A DNA stretch of 64,000 nt from G942493375 sp942493375. Its GTDB lineage: Bacteria; Armatimonadota; UBA5829. Below the pieces are notes generated by a model that did not search any database, was not told the origin of the DNA, and saw nothing but the letters and a program-made list of their open reading frames with translations. The stretch spans positions 5,642,001 through 5,706,000 of the forward strand of contig OW818698.1 in assembly GCA_942493375.1 (NCBI GenBank). Direction: 5' to 3'. Position numbers and translations under genes: made by a program. Of the stretch, positions 34,427 through 44,058 are shown in pieces (the stretch's first letter is position 1; every line of letters begins with the position of its first letter).

Positions 34427-35327
34427 CAAGATTGAATGCTTTCGGTCATGATTAAACTGTTGCGAGTGATACTGGGAAATAAATGTTGTCCTTTTGCAAA
34501 CTCATTGATGGGTTATGAATGAGTAGGGTATTTGTGGACGAATTCCACGCGTTTATTTAAGGACTGGTATTCACAGTAGTTTTTACCTTCTTTAGATGAG
34601 TAACTTATTACCTCAAATACTCCAGCTAGTTTAAATTGTAATGCTGTATGCCTGGTAGGACAAACAGGTATATTAGTTATATTCGTTTGCTATATATTCC
34701 TTCATTAAAACTTTCATTCTTACATTTAAATAACTTTCAATATTGCGTTGATGAGGAAGACAACTTACTTGTTGCACTTTCTGCATGCATTCTGGCCGAA
34801 TTGACCGGGTATAATGATCAATATGTCGTATTGTCATCATTATGCCGAATGTAAATGATCCTATTGTTGGAAATCACCTTTTCTATCTATATTATTGATG
34901 ACAAGCTATTGGACCTGCTTTATACATTATTTCGTTGGGTGGCATACTCTCTTGTGGATCAATTGTTTTTAATGCAATAGCCACCTTAAATAAGCCTATC
35001 GGTTGTTGATATGATTTAAAAGGATATCTACGATGCTGAGAGTGATTTGTGCTTTCTGAGAGTGCGAATCAGTTCTGTTATAATCCACACTAAAAACGTC
35101 CGCTGCCAGTGTATTGTTGCCGGCATTTTTAGCATCTCTACTCAAATCCCACAACACTCCCCGGTTTTATCTTCACCAAATTGGACATATTCAGTATATA
35201 CGGCTAGAATTATTAGCAAACTGGTCCTGTGTTATTGCAATATATGCAAGGTGTGAGTTGTTTAGTTCGTTATAAGTGATAAAATTATCTAATTATATGT
35301 GTTCAATGAGAACCTGGGGAGAATCTG

Positions 35328-36623
35328 ATGTTTTTAAGTGGGGATGTTTCACCTGAACCTGCTTCATCCGGGAATAGAGTTTGGGTCTGGGTGGGGGTGG
35401 TTGTGGTGTTGGGGGTTATTGTTTATTCTTTTAGAACTACTGCACCGGTGTTGAATACTGGGGAGTCTTTTGTGTCTCAGGGGAATCCTCAGACTGTTCG
35501 GGTTGATGGGGGGGAGGTTGTAGTTGGGCCTAATACTCAGGTGGTTCGGAGTGATAGTTACTCGGTCGAACTGAGGAGTGGTTGGATTGATGCTTCTATG
35601 CAGCGGGGGCATTCTCTTCGGATTTCTACTCCACGGCTGGAATTGTCTAATAATGGGAGCAAGTTCAGGGTTGAGACAGGACCTGTTACAGATAGTGTGG
35701 TGTACGGGAAGAGTAAGATTTCGGTGGATGATCAAGGGGTGTCCTGGCTGGTTGGAGAGGATGGGACAGAGCCTCAGCTCAAGCTTAGAGTTCGCAACAA
35801 ACCTCAGCCTGAACCTGCTACTATAATCCAGCATGTCCCGACGCCTCCTGTACCCCTTGATGCTGTCAGTAAATACCGCGCCTGCCATTTTCCCTGGGCG
35901 GGGGATGATGCTGAGATGGTTGCGATGTTGATTAAGGACCATGCGAACGTGAATGCTATGGACGATGATGGCCGGACGGCGCTTCATTTTGCATCTAACA
36001 GTGGGAACTATGAATCAGCCAAGCTCCTCCTTGAGCATGGTGCAAAGGTGAACGTCAAGGAACATACCCAGGGTGAGTGTTTCTACGGTTGGGGATGGTA
36101 TCCTCTGCATCTGGCATTGAGAAGCCATAACTATGAACTGGTCAGGCTTCTTATTAAACACGGAGCTGATGTGAATGCTGTGCGGACCGATAGCTGGACA
36201 CCTCTGCATACAGCTGCCTGCGGAAGTCCTATAGATATCGTCAAGCTGCTTATCTCGAAGGGTGCAAATTGCAAAGTCGGCAACAGCGAACCTCTGCGTA
36301 TAGCTGCCAGCCGGGATCGGATAGAGACAGCAAAGCTATTCATTAAACTCGGAGCCAATGTAAACGGCCGGAAGATCGGCACTCCGGAACATGAGGGCAA
36401 AACCCCTCTCTTTGAAGCAGCCTTTGCAGGCTATGAGGATATGGTTAAATTCCTAATCTCTAAAGGCGCCAATGTAAATGCACGCACAACAGCTAAGATA
36501 TCGATCCTCCAGGCAGCTGATCAAGGAGAGAAAACCTTTTCCGAAACTCCGGAACCTGAGGACGCCAACCGCCACTATGACAACGTCCGCAAAATTCTCC
36601 GGAGCCACGGGGCTAAGGGGTAG
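35328..36623 (+). CDS. Membrane-anchored FecR-like / ankyrin-repeat protein
   Basis: A 431-residue protein. ATG 35328 follows GGGGAG by about 7 nt. One transmembrane helix (about residues 18-35, VWVWVGVVVVLGVIVYSF) precedes a FecR-like beta domain (about 45-130: VRVDGGEVVVGPNTQV, SLRISTPRLEL, SKFRVETG). A Pro-rich linker follows, then about seven ankyrin repeats (185-430), each with GRTALHFA- or TPLHTAA-type starts and LLIKHGADVNA-type ends. The combination of a FecR sensor-like domain with ankyrins on one chain is unusual. Topology would put both parts on the outer face of the membrane. It probably binds proteins; the partner is unknown. Confidence 0.83.
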   Translation: MFLSGDVSPEPASSGNRVWVWVGVVVVLGVIVYSFRTTAPVLNTGESFVSQGNPQTVRVDGGEVVVGPNTQVVRSDSYSVELRSGWIDASMQRGHSLRISTPRLELSNNGSKFRVETGPVTDSVVYGKSKISVDDQGVSWLVGEDGTEPQLKLRVRNKPQPEPATIIQHVPTPPVPLDAVSKYRACHFPWAGDDAEMVAMLIKDHANVNAMDDDGRTALHFASNSGNYESAKLLLEHGAKVNVKEHTQGECFYGWGWYPLHLALRSHNYELVRLLIKHGADVNAVRTDSWTPLHTAACGSPIDIVKLLISKGANCKVGNSEPLRIAASRDRIETAKLFIKLGANVNGRKIGTPEHEGKTPLFEAAFAGYEDMVKFLISKGANVNARTTAKISILQAADQGEKTFSETPEPEDANRHYDNVRKILRSHGAKG

Positions 36624-36744
36624 GGGGTTTTACATTCCGGGGGCTCTTCGCAGATGGCTGGTAGTTTTTAATTATGAATTATGAATGATGAATTATGAAG
36701 TGAGGGAGACTCTGGGGTTTGCTGGGAATCGGGTGGATATGATG

Positions 36745-36770
36745 CGTCAGGATCATGGATGATCCTGACG
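36745..36770. repeat. Double-hairpin palindrome, copy 3 (second stem only)
   Basis: Perfect 12-nt arms CGTCAGGATCAT and ATGATCCTGACG around GG. The first stem of the family is missing here. A half copy GGATGATCCTGACGA follows at 36786-36800. Confidence 0.88.
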
Positions 36771-36831
36771 AACAGGGAGCGGGTTGGATGATCCTGACGA
36801 TCAGGTATTATACAAGAAGAGGTGTTATAAA

Positions 36832-37152
36832 ATGAGAAGAATATGGATTCCACAGATTATAGCAGTTATTATGTTGTTATGGGCAATAAATTCTCCCTTT
36901 GATGATGAATATTCTATTCTACTGCACTGGATATGCTGTCCTGTTTTTGCTTTTCTGGCGGTGCAGGCTTTTAAAGAAAAACAACAAGGATGGATATGGA
37001 TATTTGGGACTGCAGCTTGTGCTTATAATCCAATTATTCCTCCTGATATAACTAGACATCTATGGATTTCTTTTCACTTTCTTGCTATCGCAGTTTCAGG
37101 GTTGTCTGTTTTTTATATGAAGACAAATACGAATCTGGAGAAAACCAGTTAG
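36832..37152 (+). CDS. Small membrane protein, DUF6804-like
   Basis: A 106-residue protein starting at ATG 36832 (AGAGG 9 nt upstream). Four hydrophobic segments are predicted, with the YNPIIPPDITRHLW stretch between the third and fourth that is typical of the small DUF6804-type membrane family. It stands alone after the FecR-ankyrin gene and the function is unknown. Confidence 0.65.
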   Translation: MRRIWIPQIIAVIMLLWAINSPFDDEYSILLHWICCPVFAFLAVQAFKEKQQGWIWIFGTAACAYNPIIPPDITRHLWISFHFLAIAVSGLSVFYMKTNTNLEKTS

Positions 37153-37230
37153 AGATGGCAGCCCCTTTATGCCTCTGGTAGATATTGCATAATCGATTAA
37201 AGCCCAGCCTGATAGATAGTGCATAACCGA

Positions 37231-37364
37231 CCGCCCTTCGATACGCTGCGCTACTCAGGACTAGCGGAGTAGCGCAGCGTTTTGGTTCTATCAGTTTCTT
37301 TCTCACTTGGCTGCTAGAAAAATAACCGTTAGTCCTGAGTAGCCGCAGGCGTATCGAAGGGCGG
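37231..37364. repeat. CCGCCCTTCGATACGC inverted repeat with nested stem
   Basis: Left arm 37231-37263 and right arm 37330-37364 are imperfect reverse complements (CCGCCCTTCGATACGC outer, CTACTCAGGACTA inner). A second perfect 13-bp stem CGCTGCGCTACTC / GAGTAGCGCAGCG (37244-37256, 37267-37279) is nested at the left. A third copy of the arm begins at 37405. This phrase is a common palindromic repeat of environmental bacteria. Confidence 0.85.
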
Positions 37365-37493
37365 CTTCGGAGAGACTGTCCCGTTAAATTGCGCACAACC
37401 GACTGCCCTTCGATACGCTGCGCTACTCAGGACTAGCGGGGGAGACTCTGGGGTTTGGGGAATCTGTCGGATTTGTTGGATCTAGTCAGTAGG

Positions 37494-37541
37494 AGGACAT
37501 GGATGTCCTGGGAACTGTATCAGGATCATGGATGATCCTGA
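37494..37541. repeat. Double-hairpin palindrome, copy 4
   Basis: The first stem is AGGACAT-GG-ATGTCCT (37494-37509). The second stem is TCAGGATCAT-GG-ATGATCCTGA (37520-37541), continuing into ACGAACAG as in the other copies. Confidence 0.88.
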
Positions 37542-37610
37542 CGAACAGGAGAATCTCATAAACCGCCAGAACGAGGGCGAAGTCTTATAACTCCGCCCTC
37601 ATTCTGTTTG

Positions 37611-40600
37611 TTATCTTGATATCCGCAATAGTGTACCCTTCCATTTTGCCAACGCCTTGCCTGAGAGTTGGAGCGTAGCGTTAACCGAGTAGTCTCCGGA
37701 TGGAAGGTCCCCAACATCAATCGTGGCTTGCATGCGGTCTTTGAGCGGTGGCTTTATAGTGAACTGGAATGATTTGTTTTGGCCTTTAAGCTGCAAGGTG
37801 ATATTTGCATTGGCAAAATCTGTATCATTCATTACTGGTTCAAAGACCACATGAGCGTAGCGGTTATTTATGGACATTATGGGGGAGTCGAACCTGACGT
37901 TTAGTTCGGGTTTGACTTGCTGGATGACTCCTTTTTGCATCTTTCCGGAGAGTGTTGCGATACCGAACATGTCCGCTTTCCCGAATGAACCTCCGGTGAC
38001 AGCCCAGCTTTGCAGTTCAAATACATTGATAGGACGTCTTTCCCTGGCAAAATTGAGGCCTATGCTTGGTCCCATCTTTAGTTCGTCTACCGGTATTGCC
38101 AGCTCACATATCCACCGGCGATTGGCTTTCTCTACTTTTCCGGCAGCACGGACATCGGACTTCCAATCGGAACCCCCAGGTCCTATCTGTTGCGTAGTTC
38201 CCAGGCTGTTTGCCAGCACCTGGTAGTATGTCTTCTCTGAACGTTTAGGATCGATAAATACCTCCACGCAGTCATCTTCGGATACGGAACCACCCTGGTT
38301 TCGAATTCTGGCTACTATATCATCCGGTCTGTCCTCACTGCAGATGAAGCATACATACAAAATTGAACCATAGATTCCGAACTTAACTTTTGTTGGTCCA
38401 GTGGGCATTCCAGTGCCATTACTCAGAGTGAGGTTAACCGCTGCAGCATCTTTCCAGCCCGGGTCATTATCGGCTTCACCATCCAGTATTGGCGCTGTTT
38501 TGAGAACAGGCAACTTGGTGACAGGCCTTGATACTCCTGATGCCCCGGTCCTGCCGGTTTTCCGGATGCTGACTAGTCTTTCATTGACTGCAACAGGCTC
38601 GAACGAAGTATCTCCTGGAAGGGGAGCGGCTTTTCCCATTAAGTTCAGAAGCTTAACGGAACTTGAAGCAACAACCCATCTGATATCGTCGCTGGCAGCA
38701 ATCGGCAGATTATTGGGAAGTTTCAACTCTCCAGCATAATACCAGGCGACATCCGGATCTATCTTCTTTATATATCCCAGTTTCAATGCATCAGCAGGCT
38801 GGATTTTCTTTTCCCAAACGATGATATCGGCTCTGCCATCCGGATGATTGGTCAGTTGAGCTTTGATTTGTTTGAGATTTGCTGATATGCGTTTAGCTTC
38901 ACTGGCTGCGCGTTTACCATATCCAGGTGCAGCCTTTATTAACGATTCCAGCAGACGTATATACTTGCGGTCGTCTATGCCTTCTCTGCTGCCTTCCCAT
39001 CCGGTGGATGGGCCTCCTGGATCGCCTTCGTGTGGAGGATAGTAGTGCACAAAGTCCGCTATTTTGGCGTCCTGGTCATCGAAGTAAGAACCGCTTCCTC
39101 CTCTGTAAGTCCAGTTAAAACTGCCCCGGAGGTTGTGCTTCCAGTTAAACAGTCCTCTACCCCAGCGATGAGCTTCGGGTGTCCATCCACCGCATTCGAA
39201 GTTGTAATAAACTACAAGTTTACCACTGCGTTGAGCTTTCTCTATGATATCCGGAGGAGCCAGGATTCCATTGTAGTTCCAGATATCTGAAAGAGGGCCG
39301 GCTACGTTGTTGAAATAGTTGTCCGACGGTCCATCAACCTCAGTCATTAATCCGGCTTTCTTTAAAAGACCGAGCAGGTAGGTGTTGCGCTCCCGGTCTG
39401 CATCAGTTCTCCATCCTACTTCATCATCGGGCTGAATATACATAGGTTTCCAGCCTTTAGCTTTGCATATTTTATCAAGGCCTGTCCAAAAGCTGGTGTA
39501 AGTTTTAGCGTAACTTTCTGAAGCGTATGGATGCACGGCAGCAGCCGTCTGCCCGGTGTCGGCTAACATTACAATGGCTTCCTTGAACCCCATGTCTCTG
39601 TACGCATCCATAATGAACTCAAAGGCAGTGTCCCCTTTGAAGTCGAACTTAACGGTCTCCCCCTCCACTTTATAACTTGGTGCGTCCACACCGCTGCACA
39701 GTCCCATAGAAGTCATACCGTGCACTCGCATATCGGCCATATCAAAACGTATCTGCTCTTTGGTCGTCAACCCTTTTCCGGAAGGATAGTAGTACATTCC
39801 ATGCAGATCACCGATTAATTCAGGAAGCTTGAATGGCAATATACGGACGCTTACCGGTATCTTTTGAATAGATGCTCCGGATGCAAGGCTTATGGAACCT
39901 TTGTAGACTCCGGGACGTGCATTGACTGGAGCAGTCAGAGTCAACCAGAATGTAGCAGTCTTTCCGGTATTAAGTTTTTCTGTCGCGCCTGGAATTGATA
40001 TATAGGTAGGTACATCGGTTATATAGCTGTCGATTCCATAGAATTCCCGTTTGTCTCTGTGACGGACTACACGTATATCCCAATCTGCAGGTTTGATCTG
40101 CGCGTTTTTAGGACCAATAAAAGTGGAGACAGAGGCAGAGATATTATTCAGGTCCTTCAGCGCGTGGATATTGAATACCAAAGGTTCCTTTTCACCTTGT
40201 GCTAGAAACAGGCTAGCGCTGGATATACGCGATTTGGGCTTTGAGTTTGGAAAAACCAGAGAGCTGTACGATGAGGAAAAAGCCATGAATCCCCGTTTTG
40301 TTTCATCCTTATTCGGTTTGATGCCGGGGTATATCTCCAGATGAACCACCTTCTTGAATCCGAACTCGAATGGCCCGAGTCTGACATTATCGATATAAAC
40401 GGTTGCATCTTCCCTGGGAGCCGATGCACCTAGCCACAGTGACGTCACCCGGTGCAGATCAACAGTCTCGCGGACATCATTTATAGGTATAGTCCAGTTC
40501 CGGTTCCATCCAGGCTGCAGTGCAGGCAGGGAATAAAGGAATTCATTTCCTCCTTTAGTGTCTAGCCTGGCACCCAGAGTTACAGGTTTTGTCCCCTCCA

Positions 40601-40886
40601 CAAACACATCCATCTTTAGTGCATGGTAAGCAAACCAGTCTGCATCATTTGTGGGAGAGAAAGAGAGTCCAGGCCAGGAGTCTGTGGGGGATCCCTTAAT
40701 CGAGAGCATTAGTGAGAACCTGCCATCGGCGGCATTTTTCTCCACGCGCGAAACAACCGCTCCCCCCGCACTCACAAACGGCATATCAACATCTCTCTCG
40801 AAAGAGGCAAACTTTGCATCTTCAGGCGCTGCCATGCAGATTGAGGCAGAGAATACAAGAAAGGCCACCAAGAAGTATTTGATCAC
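37611..40886 (-). CDS. Large secreted DUF4091 glycoside-hydrolase-like protein with CBM9-like domain
   Basis: A 1091-residue exported protein starting at GTG 40886 (GGGAGG 8 nt upstream). A signal peptide covers residues 1-19. Residues about 25-170 form a galactose-binding-like domain (ending VYIDNVRLGP). A beta domain follows to about 330, then a TIM-barrel-like region to 640 containing the DUF4091 signature (GLFNWKHNLRGSFNWTYRGG, then GWEGSREGIDDRKY). Residues about 800-985 resemble a CBM9-like carbohydrate-binding domain (APILDGEADNDPGW, DDCVEVFIDP, WICELAIPV). It probably degrades an external glycan; the substrate cannot be read. Stands alone, flanked by repeat-rich spacers. Confidence 0.85.
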   Translation of the reverse strand: MIKYFLVAFLVFSASICMAAPEDAKFASFERDVDMPFVSAGGAVVSRVEKNAADGRFSLMLSIKGSPTDSWPGLSFSPTNDADWFAYHALKMDVFVEGTKPVTLGARLDTKGGNEFLYSLPALQPGWNRNWTIPINDVRETVDLHRVTSLWLGASAPREDATVYIDNVRLGPFEFGFKKVVHLEIYPGIKPNKDETKRGFMAFSSSYSSLVFPNSKPKSRISSASLFLAQGEKEPLVFNIHALKDLNNISASVSTFIGPKNAQIKPADWDIRVVRHRDKREFYGIDSYITDVPTYISIPGATEKLNTGKTATFWLTLTAPVNARPGVYKGSISLASGASIQKIPVSVRILPFKLPELIGDLHGMYYYPSGKGLTTKEQIRFDMADMRVHGMTSMGLCSGVDAPSYKVEGETVKFDFKGDTAFEFIMDAYRDMGFKEAIVMLADTGQTAAAVHPYASESYAKTYTSFWTGLDKICKAKGWKPMYIQPDDEVGWRTDADRERNTYLLGLLKKAGLMTEVDGPSDNYFNNVAGPLSDIWNYNGILAPPDIIEKAQRSGKLVVYYNFECGGWTPEAHRWGRGLFNWKHNLRGSFNWTYRGGSGSYFDDQDAKIADFVHYYPPHEGDPGGPSTGWEGSREGIDDRKYIRLLESLIKAAPGYGKRAASEAKRISANLKQIKAQLTNHPDGRADIIVWEKKIQPADALKLGYIKKIDPDVAWYYAGELKLPNNLPIAASDDIRWVVASSSVKLLNLMGKAAPLPGDTSFEPVAVNERLVSIRKTGRTGASGVSRPVTKLPVLKTAPILDGEADNDPGWKDAAAVNLTLSNGTGMPTGPTKVKFGIYGSILYVCFICSEDRPDDIVARIRNQGGSVSEDDCVEVFIDPKRSEKTYYQVLANSLGTTQQIGPGGSDWKSDVRAAGKVEKANRRWICELAIPVDELKMGPSIGLNFARERRPINVFELQSWAVTGGSFGKADMFGIATLSGKMQKGVIQQVKPELNVRFDSPIMSINNRYAHVVFEPVMNDTDFANANITLQLKGQNKSFQFTIKPPLKDRMQATIDVGDLPSGDYSVNATLQLSGKALAKWKGTLLRISR

Positions 40887-41363
40887 TGTACTATCCTCCC
40901 GCGATACTCTTCGGATTATTGGAATTATAGACAGGATTTGCTAGATTTACAAGAATTGAAACATATTACCATGTTTATGCCGGAAGCCAGGAAGGAACCG
41001 TAGAGTTTTTTGAAGAGACGGGGAAACAAGGGGACGGAGCACTTTTCTATCAGTATACACATCATCGAAAAAGACGCCAATAAAGGGCTCCGTGGGGCTG
41101 TTGAAAAAGTGAGGATTCCTCTCGTTCTGACCTGATCGGGAATCCAGTAGTCTCGATTATGTTTCAACTACGCTCAAAATGAACCATATTTCACCGCACG
41201 TAGTGCTCTGGATTCCCAAGGAAAATGCGAGCATTTCCCATTGCTTTCGCGGGAATGACAGACTTTTTCAACAGCCCCTCCGTCCTCTTTATATACCATT
41301 TATATATACCTTTATACAATTGTGACTGACTCATCTTTCACTCTTTCCGAGAAAAAAGGCGGG
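40887..41363. other. Spacer with inverted repeat
   Basis: No gene. It holds an inverted phrase GGGACGGAGCACTTTT (41031-41046) matching the 15917/15957 phrases, and a long-armed element at 41094-41278. Confidence 0.6.
41094..41278. repeat. GGGGCTGTTGAAAAAGT-ended element
   Basis: Perfect 17-bp terminal inverted repeats GGGGCTGTTGAAAAAGT (41094-41110) and its complement (41262-41278). Inside is a second inverted pair, GGGAATCCAG and CTGGATTCCC. The total length is 185 bp with no coding capacity, so it resembles a miniature element. No obvious target duplication was found. Confidence 0.8.
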
Positions 41364-42389
41364 TTAGTTATTAGATATGAGCTTGCGGACTGGATAAGAT
41401 ATCTCAATGTTGCGTTCCTTGAAACGTTTGTGCAGAGCTTTTATATATTCATGCTGTAAGAGATACTGTGAACCAACTTCTGTAACTCTAAACACAACTA
41501 CAAAATTGATATTTGAATCACCAAACTCCTTATAACGCAACACAGGATCAAAGCTCAAGTCACTTCCCGGATGTGTTTCAAGCACTTCACGGGCGACCTC
41601 CAGCGCGGTTGATTCCACAAATTCCAGATCGCTCTCATAACTCACTCCACAGTATGTGTATACACTCAGCACCGGATTAGGTAGTGTCAAGTTTGTAATA
41701 ACTGACTGTGTAAGTTTTGCGTTTGGTATCAAAACGGTATTATTGGCCCAAAGGCGGATACGAGTATTGCGCCACCCTATCGACTCTACAAAACCTTCTT
41801 CGCCACTCTCCAGTTTTATATAATCACCAGCATTTACACTCCGGTCTGCTACTAGATAGAATCCGGCGAAGAGATTTGCTATTGTATCCTGGAGGGCCAA
41901 CCCTATTGCCAAACTCGCGACACCCAGACTGGCTAATACTGCCGTTACCTTCACACCTAGGATAAGCAGAACCTGAACTGAACCCAACATCCAAATAGCT
42001 ATTATTACCAGTTTTCTTAGCAGGTTAAGGTGTGAGTCGTGAAACTCCTTACTGAACTTTCGTGAAGACCAAAGGATCAAAAGGTTCGCGATATTAGTCA
42101 GCCCCAGAATGACAATGAGAACGCCTGCTATTTCAAAAACACTTGAGTAGTCTCTGATAACTCGATTCAAAATGCTATATCGCCCTAAGGCTCCATAGAG
42201 GCCTACCAACAGAGTCAACACTACTACTGGTATTCTTATAGCACGGAGCAGTTCACCACCAATGCTGGACTCGGACCTTGCCATTCTAGCAGCGAATACA
42301 ATTATCACTCTATTTATTACAAATGCCAGTATAATGGAAGCAGCTATAAATGCGCCGAACTCAATGGATTCTCTCAACGACGGTGACAT
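41364..42389 (-). CDS. MscS-family mechanosensitive channel
   Basis: A 341-residue channel that opens on membrane tension and releases solutes after osmotic downshift. Transmembrane helices lie near 10-30, 50-70, 85-110, 125-150 and 155-180. The pore-lining helix (VLASLGVASLAIGLALQD) and the beta domain (SVNAGDYIKL, GFVESIGWRNTRIRLW, VLIPNAKL) follow the MscS pattern. GAGG lies 7 nt before ATG 42389. It is on the same strand as, and 140 nt downstream of, the asparagine-synthetase-like gene, so it may extend the riboswitch-led operon, though a small hairpin lies between them. Confidence 0.95.
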   Translation of the reverse strand: MSPSLRESIEFGAFIAASIILAFVINRVIIVFAARMARSESSIGGELLRAIRIPVVVLTLLVGLYGALGRYSILNRVIRDYSSVFEIAGVLIVILGLTNIANLLILWSSRKFSKEFHDSHLNLLRKLVIIAIWMLGSVQVLLILGVKVTAVLASLGVASLAIGLALQDTIANLFAGFYLVADRSVNAGDYIKLESGEEGFVESIGWRNTRIRLWANNTVLIPNAKLTQSVITNLTLPNPVLSVYTYCGVSYESDLEFVESTALEVAREVLETHPGSDLSFDPVLRYKEFGDSNINFVVVFRVTEVGSQYLLQHEYIKALHKRFKERNIEISYPVRKLISNN

Positions 42390-42476
42390 TTCTATTCCTC
42401 ACACATGCAATACCGACCAACCAGCACCATTCTCCAAGAATTACTTTTGACCTGCAGCAGGGACAAATATGAGAGC

Positions 42477-42495
42477 ATAAATGCAGAGCATTTAT
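42477..42495. terminator. Small hairpin between asnB-like and mscS-like genes
   Basis: Eight-bp stem ATAAATGC / GCATTTAT with a 3-nt loop. It is AT-rich and has no clear T-run, so it would be a weak attenuator at most. Confidence 0.35.
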
Positions 42496-42529
42496 AGCGT
42501 CAGTCCTGAATAATGCGGGTTATCTTTTG

Positions 42530-44014
42530 CTACAGGCTTTGACTGTGCCCGACAGTTTTGAGTGCTGAATCAGAAGGAAATAGTTTTTGGAATACCCGAT
42601 AATACATCATTTCCTCTTTGTTTTGGAGAAAACTGCCGTCCGGTAATTCTGAACGTAAAGCAAATGCAGCATCAGATATTTCCTCCTCTGCAACACTAGC
42701 AAGAGCTTGATCGGAACCGCACCCTTCACTGAACTTGCTCTTTCTACGGAAAGCTATCTCCTTAGGTAAGTAGCTTTTGAATGCCTGACGTAGTATCCAC
42801 TTTTCAATATTGTTCGGCCCCATTTTCATATGGTCTGACAGATTAAAGGCGAAACGAAGCATTTCGACATCAAGGAACGGTACTCTGGCTTCAAGTCCAT
42901 GAGCCATCGACATCCTGTCGCAACGTTGCAGGTTTGTATTGTGGAGCGCGTCTGTAATCTGAATGAGTTCCGCATATAGCTCCGAAATATCCAAGTCCTT
43001 CAAATAATGATACCCACCAAAAAGTTCATCTGCACCCTCCCCTGATAAAACAACTTTTACATGCTCAGAAGCTAATTGGGCAAGGAAATAATTCGGTATT
43101 GCACTTCTCACTAACGCGGCATCATAGGACTCAAGGTGATAAATAACTGTAGGCAATATTTCAAGCATATCATCGAGTGTATAGGTTCTCTGATAGTGAT
43201 CTGTATGCAAATAATCTGAGCAAAACGTTGCATAAGCTATGTCTTCACTGCCTGTTGTCCCTACTGAAAAGGTCTTGAGGTCAGGAATCTCCTTGACTGC
43301 AATTGCAGCAATAATACTGCTGTCCAATCCTCCACTAAGAAATACCCCGAGCGGGACATCAGATACGAGTCGCTTAATGACAGCTTTCTCCAGTAGAGTT
43401 CTGAGCTGAGCAAATACATCAGTATTTGCTACCCAGTGAGGTGTATTGTCACCAACATTGAAATATCGCTGAAGACCGCATTCTGTCTGGTAGTAGTGCC
43501 CAGCAGGAAATTCAACATAAACATTGGTAATGTCCTGTATGGCCTTCATTTCGGACGCAAACAGTAGAGTATCATCTTTCCAGCTTGTGTAGAGGGGTTT
43601 GATCCCTAATGGATCTCTTGCCAAGAATATTCCCTTATTGACATCAGATATTGCAAATGCAAACATTCCATCCAGTTGTTCCAGACATTTTACCCCACAC
43701 TCCTCATATAGATGCAGGATTACTTCAGTATCGCTGTGTGTTGTAAATGTGTGTCGAGACTTAAGTGAGTTCCTCAATTCTCTATAATTATATATCTCCC
43801 CATTAAATACAATACAGATGCTGCCATCCAGACTGAATAGTGGTTGCGTACCACCTTCAATATCAATTATTGACAACCTTGCATGGCCAAGTTTTGCGTT
43901 GTCATGCATACATACACCATGATCATCAGGGCCTCTATGAGATAACCTTGACAACATCGACTCTATATCCCCATTTTGGGTTTGCTTCCCTACTATTCCA
44001 GCTATTCCACACAT
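42530..44014 (-). CDS. asnB: Glutamine-hydrolysing asparagine synthetase-like protein
   Basis: A 494-residue amidotransferase. Cys2 of MCGIAGIVG is the glutaminase nucleophile. RLSIIDIEGGTQPL and NGEIYNY complete the N-terminal class II glutaminase domain, and VFLSGGLDSS (224-233) is the ATP-pyrophosphatase loop of the synthetase half. LEARVPFLD and the WILRQAF helix are also typical. It is shorter than housekeeping AsnB and lies 44 nt after a B12-mutase-like gene and in line with an opine-dehydrogenase-like gene. It may therefore amidate a special amino acid instead of aspartate. The enzyme family is certain and the substrate is inferred. Confidence 0.92.
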   Translation of the reverse strand: MCGIAGIVGKQTQNGDIESMLSRLSHRGPDDHGVCMHDNAKLGHARLSIIDIEGGTQPLFSLDGSICIVFNGEIYNYRELRNSLKSRHTFTTHSDTEVILHLYEECGVKCLEQLDGMFAFAISDVNKGIFLARDPLGIKPLYTSWKDDTLLFASEMKAIQDITNVYVEFPAGHYYQTECGLQRYFNVGDNTPHWVANTDVFAQLRTLLEKAVIKRLVSDVPLGVFLSGGLDSSIIAAIAVKEIPDLKTFSVGTTGSEDIAYATFCSDYLHTDHYQRTYTLDDMLEILPTVIYHLESYDAALVRSAIPNYFLAQLASEHVKVVLSGEGADELFGGYHYLKDLDISELYAELIQITDALHNTNLQRCDRMSMAHGLEARVPFLDVEMLRFAFNLSDHMKMGPNNIEKWILRQAFKSYLPKEIAFRRKSKFSEGCGSDQALASVAEEEISDAAFALRSELPDGSFLQNKEEMMYYRVFQKLFPSDSALKTVGHSQSL

Positions 44015-44058
44015 AATACAATCACTTCCTTTATTTCCCTTTGTTTCAGCTTTTATCC

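Larger units (their letters stand above)
34323..35327. other. AT-rich 1-kb spacer upstream of the eight-gene operon
   Basis: No convincing gene on either strand; a 68-codon frame at 34648 has no ribosome site. On the minus strand the leader of the MotA-like gene contains a CAA microsatellite. A possible promoter (TTGATA, 19 nt, TACAAT) lies around 34370-34400, and a 13-nt dyad at 34414-34426. The right part leads to the FecR-ankyrin gene. Confidence 0.5.
37153..37610. other. Spacer of inverted repeats
   Basis: No gene. It is filled by a CCCTTCGATACGCTGCGC-type inverted repeat (37231-37364), a further direct copy of one arm (37405-37436), and a double-hairpin palindrome (37494-37541). Confidence 0.65.

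Noticed and set aside
34648..34854. 68-codon plus-strand frame upstream of the FecR-ankyrin gene
   Set aside because: No ribosome site, odd composition, and not adjacent to a transcription unit.
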